Positions 1 to 48,905 of a stretch of DNA of 64,000 nt are shown here, in pieces. The translations under genes and the position numbers were made by a program. This stretch comes from Luscinia megarhynchos (taxonomy: Eukaryota > Chordata > Aves > Passeriformes > Turdidae), in the NCBI GenBank assembly GCA_034336665.1, contig JAPFBE010000003.1, forward strand, positions 15,044,360 through 15,108,359, in the 5' to 3' direction. Position 1 is the stretch's first letter. The number at the start of each line of letters is the position of its first letter. The notes under the pieces are model-generated. The model was not told the origin of the DNA. It made no database searches and saw only the letters and a list, made by a program, of their open reading frames with translations.

Positions 1-3000
1 TTTTGTTATTCTCTGCATAGTTAATCAGAAAGATTTTTTTTTTTTTTTAAATTTAACTTTTTAAAAATCCCACACTATTATAATCAAATAAATCTTTCTG
101 GACCATTCCACCCCCCCCAATCTTGTTTGCATGCCTTTGTTAGGAATCTTAGTTTTTGGGTATCTTGCTTTTGGTCAGCTTTCTGTTTGTTAATTTCACT
201 GAAGCTGACAGCAGAGACTATGCAGTTAGTTTTTTTTGTTCAGGATAGGTCCAGTGTACTTTTAGAGTCGCATGTTATTGACTCTAATGTTTGAATGTCT
301 TAAGCTGTAAATGTTTCCCTGTACTTTGTTTTTTTCCTTACCTTTCCAATTCTATGACTTTACACCTCTTAAATGTCATCTGTGTGTAGGAGCAATTTAA
401 ATACACTGGTACATTATTATTTTTGTACTAAAACTTTACTTTTTTTAGGCAGCTGCTGCTTTTTTCCTTTGGAGTAATTTATGCATATAATAATTTTAAT
501 TTATACTTTCAGTATATTGACAAGTACATACTCAAATCTTTGTCACTCATCATGAAGCTGATGAACTAATTATTCTTTTAGTAACTTAGCTAAACTATGC
601 TGTCATGAAGATTTAAGTGTTTAAAATATTTCTATTCATATTTCCCATAATTTTAAGTATCTGGAAAAGGAGAAATGTCTTCCAGAAATACCTTTTCTAA
701 GTAAGCATTCCATATGTAACATAGCAGTTTATTCTTTGATGTTCTGTTTAAGTTAATTCACATCTTACAGTTCTTACACTTCTTTAAGGGTAAATTCTTG
801 CTGAATTTCCTATTTCTGTCCTGGCATTTTGAAATTTCTTTGCCAAGCACTTGTCGTCATGCATATTCACACTTTGCTTATGCACTTTTTTCAAGGAGGC
901 TGAGGCTGAGAATTTTAGGTGCAGTGAAACTCCTATGGTGTTTGGATGTGCTAATATTCCTTATTCTGAATGGTTTTCCTCTTCCTGCTACGAGTCAGAG
1001 CACAGATCTGATCCTGTGCTGCCTATTTAGATGATTTGGAGTATTTCCTTGTGAATTATTTTGCCAATATGGTATGCAATAGCAGCATACCTTGATATAT
1101 TTTTAAAATTACTTTAATCTTTAGTTGATTGTTTCTCTGTCCTTTCTACATAAAATTTGCAGACTAAAAATGCTTTCCATTTTTGAGGTGCTATTTAAGC
1201 ACTAATGAGTGCTGCAATGGTACTGTAGATTTTACTGTTTTCCTTAAATACCAGTTCAGAGCCCAGTTTAGTAGTCCTAAACCAGCTTTTCAGCTGTCCC
1301 TGGAACATACTGCTCAGAAAAAGGTCTGCAGATAACACACAGCTTGTTCTGCACTGATGAACTTATGCCATCCAGCTCTGCATGGGCCACTTCTTTACAC
1401 AGCAGTTTTAGATCTCCTACTGAGAATTCAGAATTCTGAAGGGTAAATTCTGAAGAGTGTATGTATGGATAATCTCAGGTTTTTCTCTTGCTTTTCTGGG
1501 CTGTTTCATTACTACTGAGAAATATATACTTAGTAAGACCCTGTTTCTACTTCCTTTAGGGTTCAAAGTCTGGTTTCCTTTTAACACGTTACCTATTAGT
1601 TGTTCCTCTAATAAGATCTCAGAAATACAAGTATTTCATGTTGCAGCGGAGTTAATTTGCTTTTGAATTGAAAAGTGAAGGTAAAGGAAATTCACATAAA
1701 TTCAATTACTAGAAGCAAAATGAGTGTCTAAAGTTCATTAAGTACCTAAAATACTGATTTTTTTTTTCCCCAGCAACATGATTAGGCTATTATTTTTGTA
1801 ATAATGATTATTATTATAGCTTATATAGCTCATAAGTATATGATTATTAGCCTGATAATGATTAAATAGTTTTTCACTGCTTCCCTAGAAGATGTCTGTC
1901 CTTTCCTTGTTTTACTGGCAAACATGTTTCCTATTCCAATTTGCAGCTGATTACTTAAGATAAAAATGAGTTGCCCTTGGTGTTGCAGAATCCCCTTCTT
2001 TTTTTTTTTCTATAAAGTTTTTCAGTCAGATTTTATTTCTCTGTGCCATATGGTCCATTTGGTGTTCTTTCCTATGTGTATGTGTGTGTTCCTGTGCATA
2101 GACATATATTACTACAGGTAATATATGAGGTATAGTAATATAAGCTTACTTATACAGAGATACTGCCCAGAATAGTTCCGACTTGCAGACTATATCTATA
2201 CAGGAAATTATTCTGGAATATGGTATTTTAAAATCATACCTGAACTTGTTTGTCACTCACTTCCCTTCTAGGCCAGTGTTGATTTAACAGTATTACACTG
2301 TTAAGGAAACAGAGTAATGTTACCTTCTGATTGTTTCTTGTCTTCTGTATTAAGTTTCACTTTAGTGGAAGCCAGTAGCAACCACCTAAAAGTCGACTCA
2401 CATGGTTGTTTTGGGGTTTTATTAAAACGGCTTTCTGAGGCAGTGTGAAGAAGGCCTTGAGAGATGTGTGCCTAGAAGAGGAAATTGTGTCTTGAGACTT
2501 TATTTAGGCCCTGCTGCAGTATGATGCTTCAGAGAAGAGAGCTTTCCAAGCTTATAAATAACAGAAATAAAATGTAGGCAGTAGGATAGAATTGTAACTG
2601 GAAGGAAGACCCCCACCATTGCAGCTGGTGAGTTGACTGTACTTGAGTGAAAGTTGTCAAGGGATGGAAGGAAGGAGAGGAGGACCCAAGCATTGCAGCA
2701 TCTCATTTATTTTCAATTCATCACATGGGACAAATGTTTTTGCCAAGTACCAGGGAATGATCAAACAATTCAGTACCAGATGGAGCGGCTGGCTTCTCTG
2801 CCAGTTTACTGCAAGATGACATCTATCATCTGATGTAATTATTGCAGTTAGTTGAGAATAGAGATCTCTTTCTACAAGTGTAAGACTTGTATATTAATTC
2901 AGGTAGACAGTGAGGCATGATTACCTCTCCCTATAATTTGTGTTTCTATAAAGGACTTAGCTTTTGTATTTTTAACTGTATTTGCAGAACACTGTTTAGG

Positions 3001-3424
3001 TTAAAATAACAAACATTCATCAGTTATGTCAGAAAAGGAAACTGCAAATTTGTGGGCAACCGCTCATCATAAATCTTCTTCCCAAACAAGTGTTACCAAC
3101 AAACTAAAGTTGGATATGATTTGAGTTTCTTTTCGTTTACAACAGAATTCTATTAGGCTTGCCTTTTATGGACTGAAGAGTAACTGAGCCCTGAGAAAAT
3201 ACAAAGTCTGGGAATATTCTCTTGGTATCAGGAATGTGAAATGGTGGTTTGGGGTTTGTTTTGTTTTTTAGAGGGTGCTCAAAATAACCACTGGAAAGTT
3301 GGTTGCATAATAATTGCATTGCATTCAAAAAATAATAATTTTTGTTTGTGTATAGAGAGCAAGTTAATATATTTTCTTCTTTTCTCATTCTTGTTGAGTT
3401 TCATAATGCTTTTGCTGCAATATA

Positions 3425-3915
3425 GACTCATAGAAGGGTTTGGGTTGGAAGGGACCATAAAGGTCAGCTAATTCTAACCCACTTGCCCTGGGCAAGGGCC
3501 ACCTCTCACTAAATCAGGTTGCTCGAGGCCTTATCCAGCCTGGCTTTGAGCACTGCCAGGGTTGGGGTGTCTACAACATCCCTAGGCAACCTATTCCAGC
3601 ACCTCACCATCCTCACAGTAAAGAATGTCTTCCTAATACCTAACCTAATTTCCCTTCTTTCAGTTTGTACCCTTCACTCCCTGTCCCATCACTACAGTTC
3701 TTAATGAAGGATCCCCCTCTGGCTTCCATGTAGATCTCTTCAGATACTGGAAGGTTGCTATGGGGTCTCCATGCAAGCTTCTCTCCTCTAGGCTGAGCAG
3801 CCCCAACTTTCTCAGCCTGTCTTCATAGGGAAGGTGCTCCAGTCCTCTTATCAAATTCAGGACCCTCCTCTGGACTTGCTCCAACAATACCATGTCCTTC
3901 TTGTGTCCACCTGAT
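3425..3915 (-). mobile_element. CR1 LINE 3' fragment, antisense to RPS6KA3
   Basis: The + strand begins with the reverse complement of the CR1 end (GACTCATAGAAGGGTTTGGG). The minus strand preserves a readable C-terminus of the CR1 ORF2 polyprotein: [20 protein letters not shown], then [17 protein letters not shown] and the [12 protein letters not shown] segment. It is not an active copy. Confidence 0.93.
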
Positions 3916-4911
3916 TGCTTTGCATCCCTGAAGGCAGTAGATAAAAAAGATTTGAGAACGTTCTGTTTCACATGTTTCTGACTTTCCCAAGATTGCCAGG
4001 GAGCAAATAGATAAAACAGTTATGCAGAAATGGATCAAAGTATCTGAAGTAATGTGTACTTGGCAGTCTGCTTTGCTGAGCTGTTCTGTTCCTCCCTTGG
4101 GATTCTCCAAGTTTTAGTGGGTGGTTTAAGTAGTTGTAATCCCACTGATCACATACTAATTTAAAAGATAAAGCCAAAAATGTCCACCAGCAATTTATTC
4201 CTTTGACAAGTAAAAGGGACAATATTTCTTTCAGACTCTGAAGATTCAGCTGGGAGTCAAAAATGGTATATTTTCTCCTGAAAGGACAGAGAAGTTCAGG
4301 TTATTAGGTGGAGTACTCAGCATGCCTTTGTGCACACACATGCAAAATTTTGGCTGTCTTAAAATGGAAACAGGTACCTAAACCTAGAAGACATTTTGGA
4401 TTTGTTTTGTGTATTCTAAAACTTTTCTTAAAACAATATTCTTCACATTGAAGTATCTTTTTTCACTCTCTGAATTTAAAAGTTGCCAGCATGTTCTGTG
4501 CATTATTCCAAATCATGTGCTGGAATTTTTTAATATATACAGACTCTCACACCCACTCTTAGGATTTCTTATGTGCAGTTCATTTCCAACTTCATAATCT
4601 TTTGCAAAAATAATATTTTGAAGAAGAACTGTCAGTCTGGGAGAAGCATGTGTTGGAACATGCTGACCTGGGTGGACAGATGCTTTGCATTTATAAGCAG
4701 TTCTGAAGAGCTCAGATGCAAAAGGATACTTTCAGCACTAATTCATGCACATAAATTTTGCAGAATGCTTGAAAAACTTACAAATTAATGCTTCAGAAAC
4801 AGTTTTAGAACTCTGCCTCTACTAATCTATCACTATAGCTAATTAGTGAACATTTTGGTGCATATAGATGAAGGGAAAGACTGGAGCAAGGAAAACATAC
4901 TCTTAGAGGAC

Positions 4912-5186
4912 AATCATAGAATATCCTGAAGTAGAAGAGACTCATCAAGATCACTGAGGTTCACCTCCTGGTCTTGCACAGCATCATCACTGAGAGTCAC
5001 ACCATGTGCCCAAGAGCATTGTCCAAATGCTGCTTGAACTCTGTCAGGCTTGGTGCTGTGACCACTTCCCTGGGGAACTGTTCCAGTGCCCACCCACCCT
5101 CTGGATGAAGAACCTTTTCCTGATATCCAACCTAAACCTTCTCTGACACAACTTCAGGCCATTCCCTCAGGTCCTGCCCCTGGATA
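4912..5186 (-). mobile_element. CR1 LINE 3' fragment, antisense
   Basis: The + strand opens with AATCATAGAATATCCTGAAG and passes through the GACCACTTCCCTGGGGAACT and CCTGATATCCAACCTAAACC blocks typical of the antisense CR1 end. Confidence 0.92.
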
Positions 5187-5204
5187 GGTTAGAGAATACT
5201 TAGG

Positions 5205-5782
5205 CAAGCAGGGTGTACCTGAGTCTGTGGGCCTGATGGGATGGGATGCACATGAGTGCTGAGGGACCTGGCAGCTGTCATTGTGAGGCCACCCTTGATT
5301 ATTTTCTAATTACTGTGATGACCAGGAGAGGTGACTGAGGGCTGAAGGAAAGCAAATGTCAACTCCTATCTTCAGAAAAGGCAAGAAGAGGGATCCAGGG
5401 AACTACAGGTTGGTCAGCCAGGCCTTAATCCTCAGGAAAATCATACAGAAACTAAGTGTTTCCATATACATGGAGGACAAAAGGGTAGCTGGAGTTATTC
5501 AGCATGGATTCACAATGGTGAAATGAGGTTTGACCAGCCTAAAGGGAGGCAGTGGGCAAAAAAGGGAAATACAGGAGTTTTCTGTCTGAACATCAGACAA
5601 TACTTTTTCGCTGTCAGGCTGGCTGAGCCCTGGCACAGGCTACACAAGGAGGTTGTCACCATCCATGGAAATATTCAGGTCCTGGGTGGCTGGCTCTGGG
5701 TGGCCCTGCTTGAGCAAAGGGTTTAGGGCTAGACAAGATGATCTCCCTTGCAATGTCAACCAGTCTCCAATTCTGTGAAATG
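5205..5782 (+). mobile_element. CR1 LINE fragment with internal deletion, sense
   Basis: It starts in the reverse transcriptase region (GGCCTGATGGGATG..., GAGTGCTGAGGGACCTGGCA, then a KANVNS...GNYRLV-type frame near 5350-5420), jumps at about 5560-5610, and finishes with the CR1 3' end (GGCTAGACAAGATGATCTCC ... AATTCTGTGAAATG). Confidence 0.9.
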
Positions 5783-6804
5783 GGTCTAAGAGTTCCTCAT
5801 TAAATAAATGAAAAGTATTCTCCGATTTTTTTATTTTCTATACACATAGAAGAAATAGAAAGAGAATAAGCAAGAAGTTAAAACTGTAGATAGTTATTGC
5901 TGATATTGTTGATAGTTATTGTAGATATTGCTTTCTGTATGTTAACTGTCAGTTGTATGTTAACTTACAGTAGATTGTATTGCATGTAATGCCTAGATAG
6001 ATTTTCAGATGGCATTAACAAGAATGCAGGTTTTATACTTACTTGATGCTGGTAAGTTCTGAAATTCTTTCCTTGTCTGGCAAAGAGTGTCACTTTTCAG
6101 GGGATTTTCAAATTCAATGCAGAAAATATTACTGAATTAAGTGCAGAGTACAAGAAGGTCAGAGTCACTGCTGCTTAGAGCTTTCTGGTGACCAGTTTCT
6201 CACAGAAGGGAAAAGGATGAAGACTGGGCAGCTTTCATACGATAGACTCTCCTTGAGAAAAAAGGCAGAATACTTTCTTCTACAGAATTTTGTCAGTGGC
6301 AGGTAGAGCCTGATGCTGAAGTGGGGGTGGAGAGGGTTGCTTTGTGTGGAAATGTCTTGAGTCTCACACTGTCTTAAAAGGCCAGCATTAGCATTGCTGC
6401 AGCATAGTGGTCCTCCCTCAATATTAAAAAGGAGGGCTTCCCAAAGACATCTGGTCCATTTGATGTACTCTAGGTGCTTTAAGATTATTAAATTCTTTAA
6501 AAGATTGGTTTCCATTAATTGGATGTGAATCTGAAACAGAAATATGAACCCAGTAATGAGCCCAAGAGAAAAAGCTTGGGAATTGCTGACTTCTATCTAC
6601 TTTATTATTGTCTGAATCCTGGTGCATCTCTAAAAGTTTAGGCTATGTTGTTACTCAACTAGTGCTGTCTATCTTAATTATGCAAATAGCCTTGCTAAGT
6701 GGTATTTTGCTTATATTTGGCATCCTTTAGTTCTTTGGGTTCGGTGGCACTGGTATTTTTCAACATATTGTGAATTTGTAAATATTTGTAAACCATTAAT
6801 CTAA

Positions 6805-43216
<36,412 letters not shown>

Positions 43217-43515
43217 AATGACCTCAAGCAGACACTTGGTACCACGGCATAAGATGATAGCACAAATCATGGCGACAGGTAGCACATACCTGACAGATAC
43301 CTGCAAGCACACTCTGTCCCAGCTGGTACCTATAATGCTGCTGCTCCTGCTGCTGCTACTGCTTTCATCTACTCTCGCTTTAAACTGTTGATGGCAAGTT
43401 ACTGATCTCACTGGAGCTGCAAATGGAGTGACAAGTGGAAACAAAGAAAATGTTCATGTTCGCGACTGAGTAAACCAGAAGAATTACAAATGCCACCTCT
43501 GTCAAAAATACACTG

Positions 43516-43521
43516 AATAAA
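43516..43521 (+). terminator. Proximal polyadenylation signal AATAAA (RPS6KA3)
   Basis: Canonical hexamer 300 nt after the stop codon; it could give a short 3' UTR isoform. Function inferred. Confidence 0.4.
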
Positions 43522-46500
43522 GCACTCTGCACCACATAGCATTATTTTTATAAGGAATATTTTTTTTGTCCCCTAAAATATTCTTTGTTACAGGTTGAGA
43601 TGGACAGTTTATGTTAAGCACTTAGCTTAAACAATCTGTTAGCACTATACATTGTGCCATCCAACATTTTGTATGTTTTTGTAAACAGTTCACAAGCAGT
43701 ACATTTCTGTGCTGTTTTCTTTAATGTATACATGCCTTGTTTTACTTAGATATTATTAATCATTATGACAAGTAAATCTGATTAAACAGTTCACCTGGAT
43801 TAATCAGTATTGTTGGACAGCTCTGAAAGAAGCCTGACTGTTAAACAGCTATTGAATGTAATACTATGGATAAGTAGTTTTCTTTGCCTGTGTCTTTTCT
43901 ACATTTCTGTGTTTTTGATGCCACATGTCATGTTATGAAATTTAAACAGTGGATCTCTCACCATATATCCTATAGGTAATGTAAGCCAGAGAAAAGATAA
44001 CTTGCTCCATATTTCACTGTCATTGTTACCCCTCCCCTTTCTTTTAGTCTCTCCCATCTAATCTCTGGACTCAGGAATTATTGCTAAATACTTTCTGATA
44101 GAGGACATTTCTATATGGTTTATTCTTATAATCCATTGTTAGTATTTTATCTGTATTCTATTACTTTTGTTTAAACTGCAAAGGAATTGTTCAGTGAATG
44201 AATGTTGGCATTACAGAAGAAAGGCAACATTTGAAGATAAAGCAAAACATTTTGGTTGCTAATAAGCAGGAGCCTGCAGAGAGTAGGTTTTACCTGCATT
44301 CACTTGCATCAGTTGCAAAACTGATAGATCTAATGTTCTGTCAGTTACCTTCTGCTACTTTTAATTGACTTCAAAAGGAAAATGAGAGGCAAATCATAAG
44401 GATCTGTTTGGTTTGGAAATGGTCATTCTAATTTACCATGAAAACAGTGTCATCCCAGTCGGGTAAGATGAAGCCATTCAGAGGAAACATCCTCACTTTT
44501 CCACAGATGGAAGTGAGTTGGTAATGAGGGTGGAAGACTCACTTTAAATACTGACAAACTTTTAATTCTCTTGGCCTCTTGGTGTCTAAAGTAAAGGCCC
44601 ATCTTGATGGCTGATCTTGAAAAAATGAAACTGCCCAAATGAGAAGGGGCACTGGAATGTGTTTGAATACAGTGAGTGTTCCATTCCACAAAAATTATAG
44701 GCTATGTAAAGTCCTTCCAGATATAAAAATGACTATTGGAAATACCAGCTTTAATAAAATATGGATCTGGGTGAATGGCTATTGGTGAAAAATGCAATTT
44801 TGTGTTTTGCATAAGAAAGTATTTTCTTGGCTTAGCAGTATTAAATTTCTTTTATGGTGATTTATTGGCTTATTTCCCTGAAATCATCAGAGGTTTGCTG
44901 AAAGGAAGAATCATCTTTATGACACCACAAATTTGCTCTGAATGGGAGTGTTTCTTCTGCCAGAATTTCTGAGTTCCTTGGGGAAGCTTTCATTGCTACA
45001 TTTGCAAAGGATCCCACTTTTATTGCCCTTAAAAATTTGCTAAATATTTAATCCATTATATAATTGTGAAGAAATTGGTTTTATAAACAAGGATTCTTAA
45101 ATTAGCTTAGCTCTCAGAAATTTGAAATCACAGCTCTTCCCAAGCAAACAGTATTTTTCCCTTACTTGGTGCTCTAGCATTGAAGTTCCCTGTAGCTGTA
45201 GAGATGCATCTGCCTTTCCTTCAAGAAACATTTCTCAGTAAAGGCAGAAAAAGGCCATCTTAAATTTTTTTTGACAGTGTCAGCAGTTCCAGAGGAATTT
45301 AGTAAAACCTTACCTCTCAAAAATGTATTTTTTTCAGTTCTGTGAGCAATTTTAAGTCAGGCTTCTCAGAATCTAGAAATGTACCTTCTGGTGGCTTTTA
45401 AGGTGTTAATTAGAAGATTGTCCTATCTAGCCAACCAAATTATTTAAATGCTGTTGAAATAAAAGGATGGCAGTACTTGCCAGTGTGTCAGTAATAACAT
45501 TTCACTTCAGGAAGGAGTTCCTTCTCTGTTCATTGTGTTTATATAGGTACCTGGCAAAGAACAAACCAAAAAGAGGAAGTGTTAAGCTGCCTCACTATTT
45601 GCAAGATCCACATTAAAATAATATAAAAATAATTTCATCAGTTTTATTGTAGCTGTATTTTGTGGTCTTCAAGCTCACTGATCATTAGCCAAATAGTGAA
45701 GCAAAGTTAACTCCTGCATTTTACATATCTACACCCTCAAGTGAGCCATTAATTTAGTCTAGACTTTACAAATGTTGCTGTTAAGTCATATAAATATATA
45801 TCAGCAGAGGGTGAACATTTTAAATTGTAGCAAAACAGAAAAATCTAGCACAGCCTAAGCTGAATGTGTTGAAGTCTAGATCCACTATATTTTTAAGTTA
45901 CTTTCTAAATCAAGGTATAAAAGGCCTGCCTAATCAGGGAGGTGTATTTTACAGGCCAGGCGTGGTTTATATACCTTACTTCCTGGTTGGTATCCATGTT
46001 CATGACTTTCACCTTTTTTTCGTGTTTTTATAGCTGCAGTTTTTATGATCTATAAAGAAATCCACATAATGCTTCTCTGAATCTCAGCACCTTTCTTTTA
46101 GAATGTGAGTATATGACACACTGTGTTCATCATTGCTGGATTGCTGTTTGGTCTGCAAAACATAGCAAGCGACTCACAGAGTCATAGCTGATTAAAAAAA
46201 GAGAAAGCAGGTGAATTTTCTGTGTTGACCGTGGTTTGTTTTTAATTTTTCTAGTGTGAAATTATAATTTACTGTGCTTAAGAGCATGAGGGAACGGAGG
46301 GAAGAGTGTAGTTGCAATACCTGTTAAATGCCATCTATGTCCAGTAAGGGCAAAGTTCTGTGTTCATGATCACTATTACATTGAATGAAACTTAAAAGGA
46401 GTTTTTCAAGAAAATATTTAAAACTTCTTTTCTGAAGAGACAAGGCCATAAGAAAATAGATTTACATGTCTGAGATTTGTGTGTGTGTGTGTGTTTTCCT

Positions 46501-47139
46501 TTTGTAAACGTGGTGTTACCAACTAAAGCTGTGCTTTTCTATTATTGGAAGGAAAGGATTTAAAGTGTGCTGGCCCTTACTAAGCAGCAGTGGTTAATAG
46601 ATGCATTTTCACTTATGGAAATGATGTAAATGATTAGCTTTATCTTGATACTCTTGACCTAATCAAAGGGAAGGTGTACTTATGAGGGATGTAATTATTT
46701 TGCAACCTAGCTGGGGGGAAGTCTACTTAAAACAGTTTTTAAAAAATTACAAAATCACAGATAAAATATTTTTCTACGATTCTATACAATCATACTTTAT
46801 ACTAGTTTTCTCAGCATGGCATGTAAGTGAGTCTAGGGTACTGTTCCAGGAAATCAGTGGTATTGTACCTTGTTCTAGACCATTACAATAGCATCTGTTA
46901 GATGCTTGGCACTGCTGTCATAGAACTGAAATGCTAGTTTAAAAAAATAATTAATTGTACTGAATACTTTAAATGATTGTTTTATTCAGAGTCTAAGAGA
47001 TGTTCCAATCATGCTATTAATGTGTAATTAAAACTGTTCCAGATGTAACTATGAACAGTTTTGGAAAGTTATCATTGCTTGTTTTCCTGTCTAATGGCAG
47101 GTTTTGTAGTCTTCAAAAGAAATTGAAATTTCTACTATG

Positions 47140-47145
47140 AATAAA
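47140..47145 (+). terminator. Distal polyadenylation signal AATAAA (RPS6KA3)
   Basis: Canonical hexamer 3.9 kb after the stop, followed within 40 nt by a GT/T-rich GGGCTGTTTTGTGTAATC stretch that resembles a downstream element. It fits the long 3' UTR known for this gene. Confidence 0.5.
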
Positions 47146-47165
47146 CTTTCAAACATCTTAAAGGG

Positions 47166-48039
47166 CTGTTTTGTGTAATCATTTGTTCTGACCAGTTACA
47201 GAAGTCATTGCTTGTTCATCACTAACTCTGAACTACCTTCACAGCACACTGCATGTGCTTTGCCAACCATAAAGGGTTTGTGAAGAGCAAATGTCCCAAC
47301 ATTGCAGCATGTTGAGGAAGGCTAACATGGAGACAAAGGAAAAAGTTGTGTTCAGCTGGTGCTCATAGACCTGATATAGCATACAAGAAGACTGCAGTGC
47401 AAGGATATTGTGCTTTAATACCCCATCAGATTCCAGTCGACTCAAGTACCACTTAATTGGGAGGCTGCTAAATTACATTTGCAATGCCTGCATTGCTCTG
47501 GACACTGAAAATACAGGCATGTTGAATAATTAATGCACTTGGTAAACATTTGAAACATAATATTACGTGCAGAAGCACTCCATAAGCAATAGGCCCATGT
47601 TTTAGCAGCTCATACAACTTGGAAACCTACAGTTCTGGTTCTTTTTACCCTTGCACCCTCGAAAATATGGAAGATTTTCAAAGGTTGCATAGTCTACAAA
47701 AAATTGCACTAATTGTGATTTGTGAGGAATGTCACCAGCAGTTTTGCAAAGTGTATCAAAAGCAAGGCATCAGAACATGGAGAGGTTTGGTAATGGATAC
47801 AGAGCAAGGGTACTGTGATTTCCTCAGTGGCATTCACACCTGAGATCAAAGGTGGGCATAGCTGTAGCCCTTTGTTCATGCAAGGCTTTATCCTGACTGT
47901 CTAAAAACATTTTTAAATCTATTTACAAGTAAACTGGATAATTTGTAAGCCTCCAGAAATTCTGCAAAGGCAGAAACGGGGGCTGGTATACCACAGCTCC
48001 TGATGTCAGCCTTCGTCACCTTCATACCCTCCGATTTAC
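47166..48039. other. Intergenic spacer between RPS6KA3 and EIF1AX
   Basis: About 0.9 kb with no coding or repeat signature recognised. A short open frame at 47619-47843 has no recognisable product. Confidence 0.6.
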
Positions 48040-48340
48040 AGAATCACAGAATAGTCTGGGTTGGAATGGAGCATGAAAATCATCCCGTGGGCAGGGACAC
48101 CTCCCACGAGAGCAAGCTGTTCGGAGCCGCACCCAGCCTTGCCTGGAACACCCCCGGCGCTGGGGCAGCCTGTGCCAGCGCCTCACCACCCGCACACCAA
48201 AGAATTTCTTCTCATGTCTCATCTAACCCTACTCTCTCAATTTGATCCCATTCCTCCTTGTTCCGTCTCTACGAGCTCCTGTAAAGTCTCGCCCCTTTCC
48301 TGGCAGGTCCTGCAGGTACTGGAAGGAGTTATCACCAACA
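48040..48340 (-). mobile_element. CR1 LINE 3' fragment abutting the EIF1AX promoter
   Basis: On the + strand it opens with the reverse complement of the CR1 end (GAATCACAGAATAGTCTGGG) and continues through the CCTGGAACACC..., AATTTCTTCTCATGTC and GGTACTGGAAGG landmarks. It is unusually GC-rich for a CR1 and merges into the CpG-rich island at about 48340. Confidence 0.88.
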
Positions 48341-48437
48341 CCGCCGCCCGGAGCGCTGAGCGGGAGTCCCGGGGCCGGCTGGCTGCGCGCTGTCCGCTCC
48401 TGCTCCTCCTTATCCGCGAACTGCACCCGAAGCGCCT

Positions 48438-48690
48438 GGCGGGGCCGGTCCCGCTCCCGAGGCCGGGCCAGGCGGGGCCGTTCCCGCTCCGGTTCCCGAG
48501 GCCGGGCCAGGCGGGGCCGTTCCCGCTCCCGGGGCCGGGCCAGGCGGGGCCGTTCCCGCTCCGGTTCCCGAGGCCGGGCCAGGCGGGGCCGGTCCCGCTC
48601 CCGAGGTCGGGCCAGGCGGGGCCGGGCCAGGCGGCGCCGCTCCCGCTCCGGTTCCCGGGGCCGGGCCAGGCGGGGCCGTGGGCGGGTCCT
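48438..48690. repeat. GC-box minisatellite, alternating 33- and 39-bp units
   Basis: The core GGCGGGGCC starts at 48438, 48471, 48510, 48543, 48582, 48615 and 48669, with a variant GGCGGCGCC at 48630. Spacings are 33, 39, 33, 39, 33, 15 and 39 bp. The 39-bp units differ from the 33-bp ones by an extra 6 bp in the CCGCTCC(GGTTCC)CG part, so the array is a 72-bp dimer repeated. Each core fits an Sp/KLF GC box. The array ends about 200 bp before the EIF1AX start codon. Confidence 0.92.
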
Positions 48691-48889
48691 GCGCGCTCAG
48701 TCCGCCGGGCCGCGCGGGGGCGCTGTTGCGGGTGGGCGCAGCGGCCGGAGCGCAGCGCACGAGCCCGCGCAGCCCCGGCCCCGCCGCTGGTCCCGCCCGG
48801 AGCCGCCGCCGAGCCCGAACCGCCGCCCCCGCCGCAGCTCCCTCCCGCCGCCCCTCCCGCAGCCCCTCCGCGGCGGAGCGTTCGGCGCC

Positions 48890-48905
48890 ATGCCCAAGAA
48901 TAAAG
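48890..48905 (+). CDS. EIF1AX: EIF1AX coding exon 1 (residues 1-5)
   Basis: 16 coding nt, ATGCCCAAGAATAAAG, with donor GTGAGT. The ATG context is GGCGCCATGC. The reading frame stays open upstream of this ATG to 48242, but the family's usual start is here. Confidence 0.96.

Larger units (their letters stand above)
43217..47165 (+). other. RPS6KA3: RPS6KA3 3' UTR (distal end inferred)
   Basis: AT-rich sequence with no reading frame of note and no CR1. AATAAA occurs at 43516-43521, 44753-44758, 45458-45463 and 47140-47145. Human RPS6KA3 has a multi-kilobase 3' UTR, so I infer use of the distal signal, with the first one as a possible short isoform. Which site is used cannot be told from sequence. 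Confidence 0.55.

Noticed and set aside
3660..3971. Minus-strand 103-codon frame as a gene
   Set aside because: It reads as the C-terminus of a CR1 ORF2 polyprotein, so it is a transposon remnant, not a host gene.
47619..47843. 74-codon + strand frame in the spacer before EIF1AX
   Set aside because: No recognisable domain, no promoter or Kozak support, within the length expected by chance.
48061..48903. 280-codon + strand open frame ending just past the EIF1AX start
   Set aside because: Begins in a CR1 fragment, runs through the minisatellite as PGQAGPFPL-type repeats, and is out of frame with EIF1AX. An artefact of repeat and GC content.
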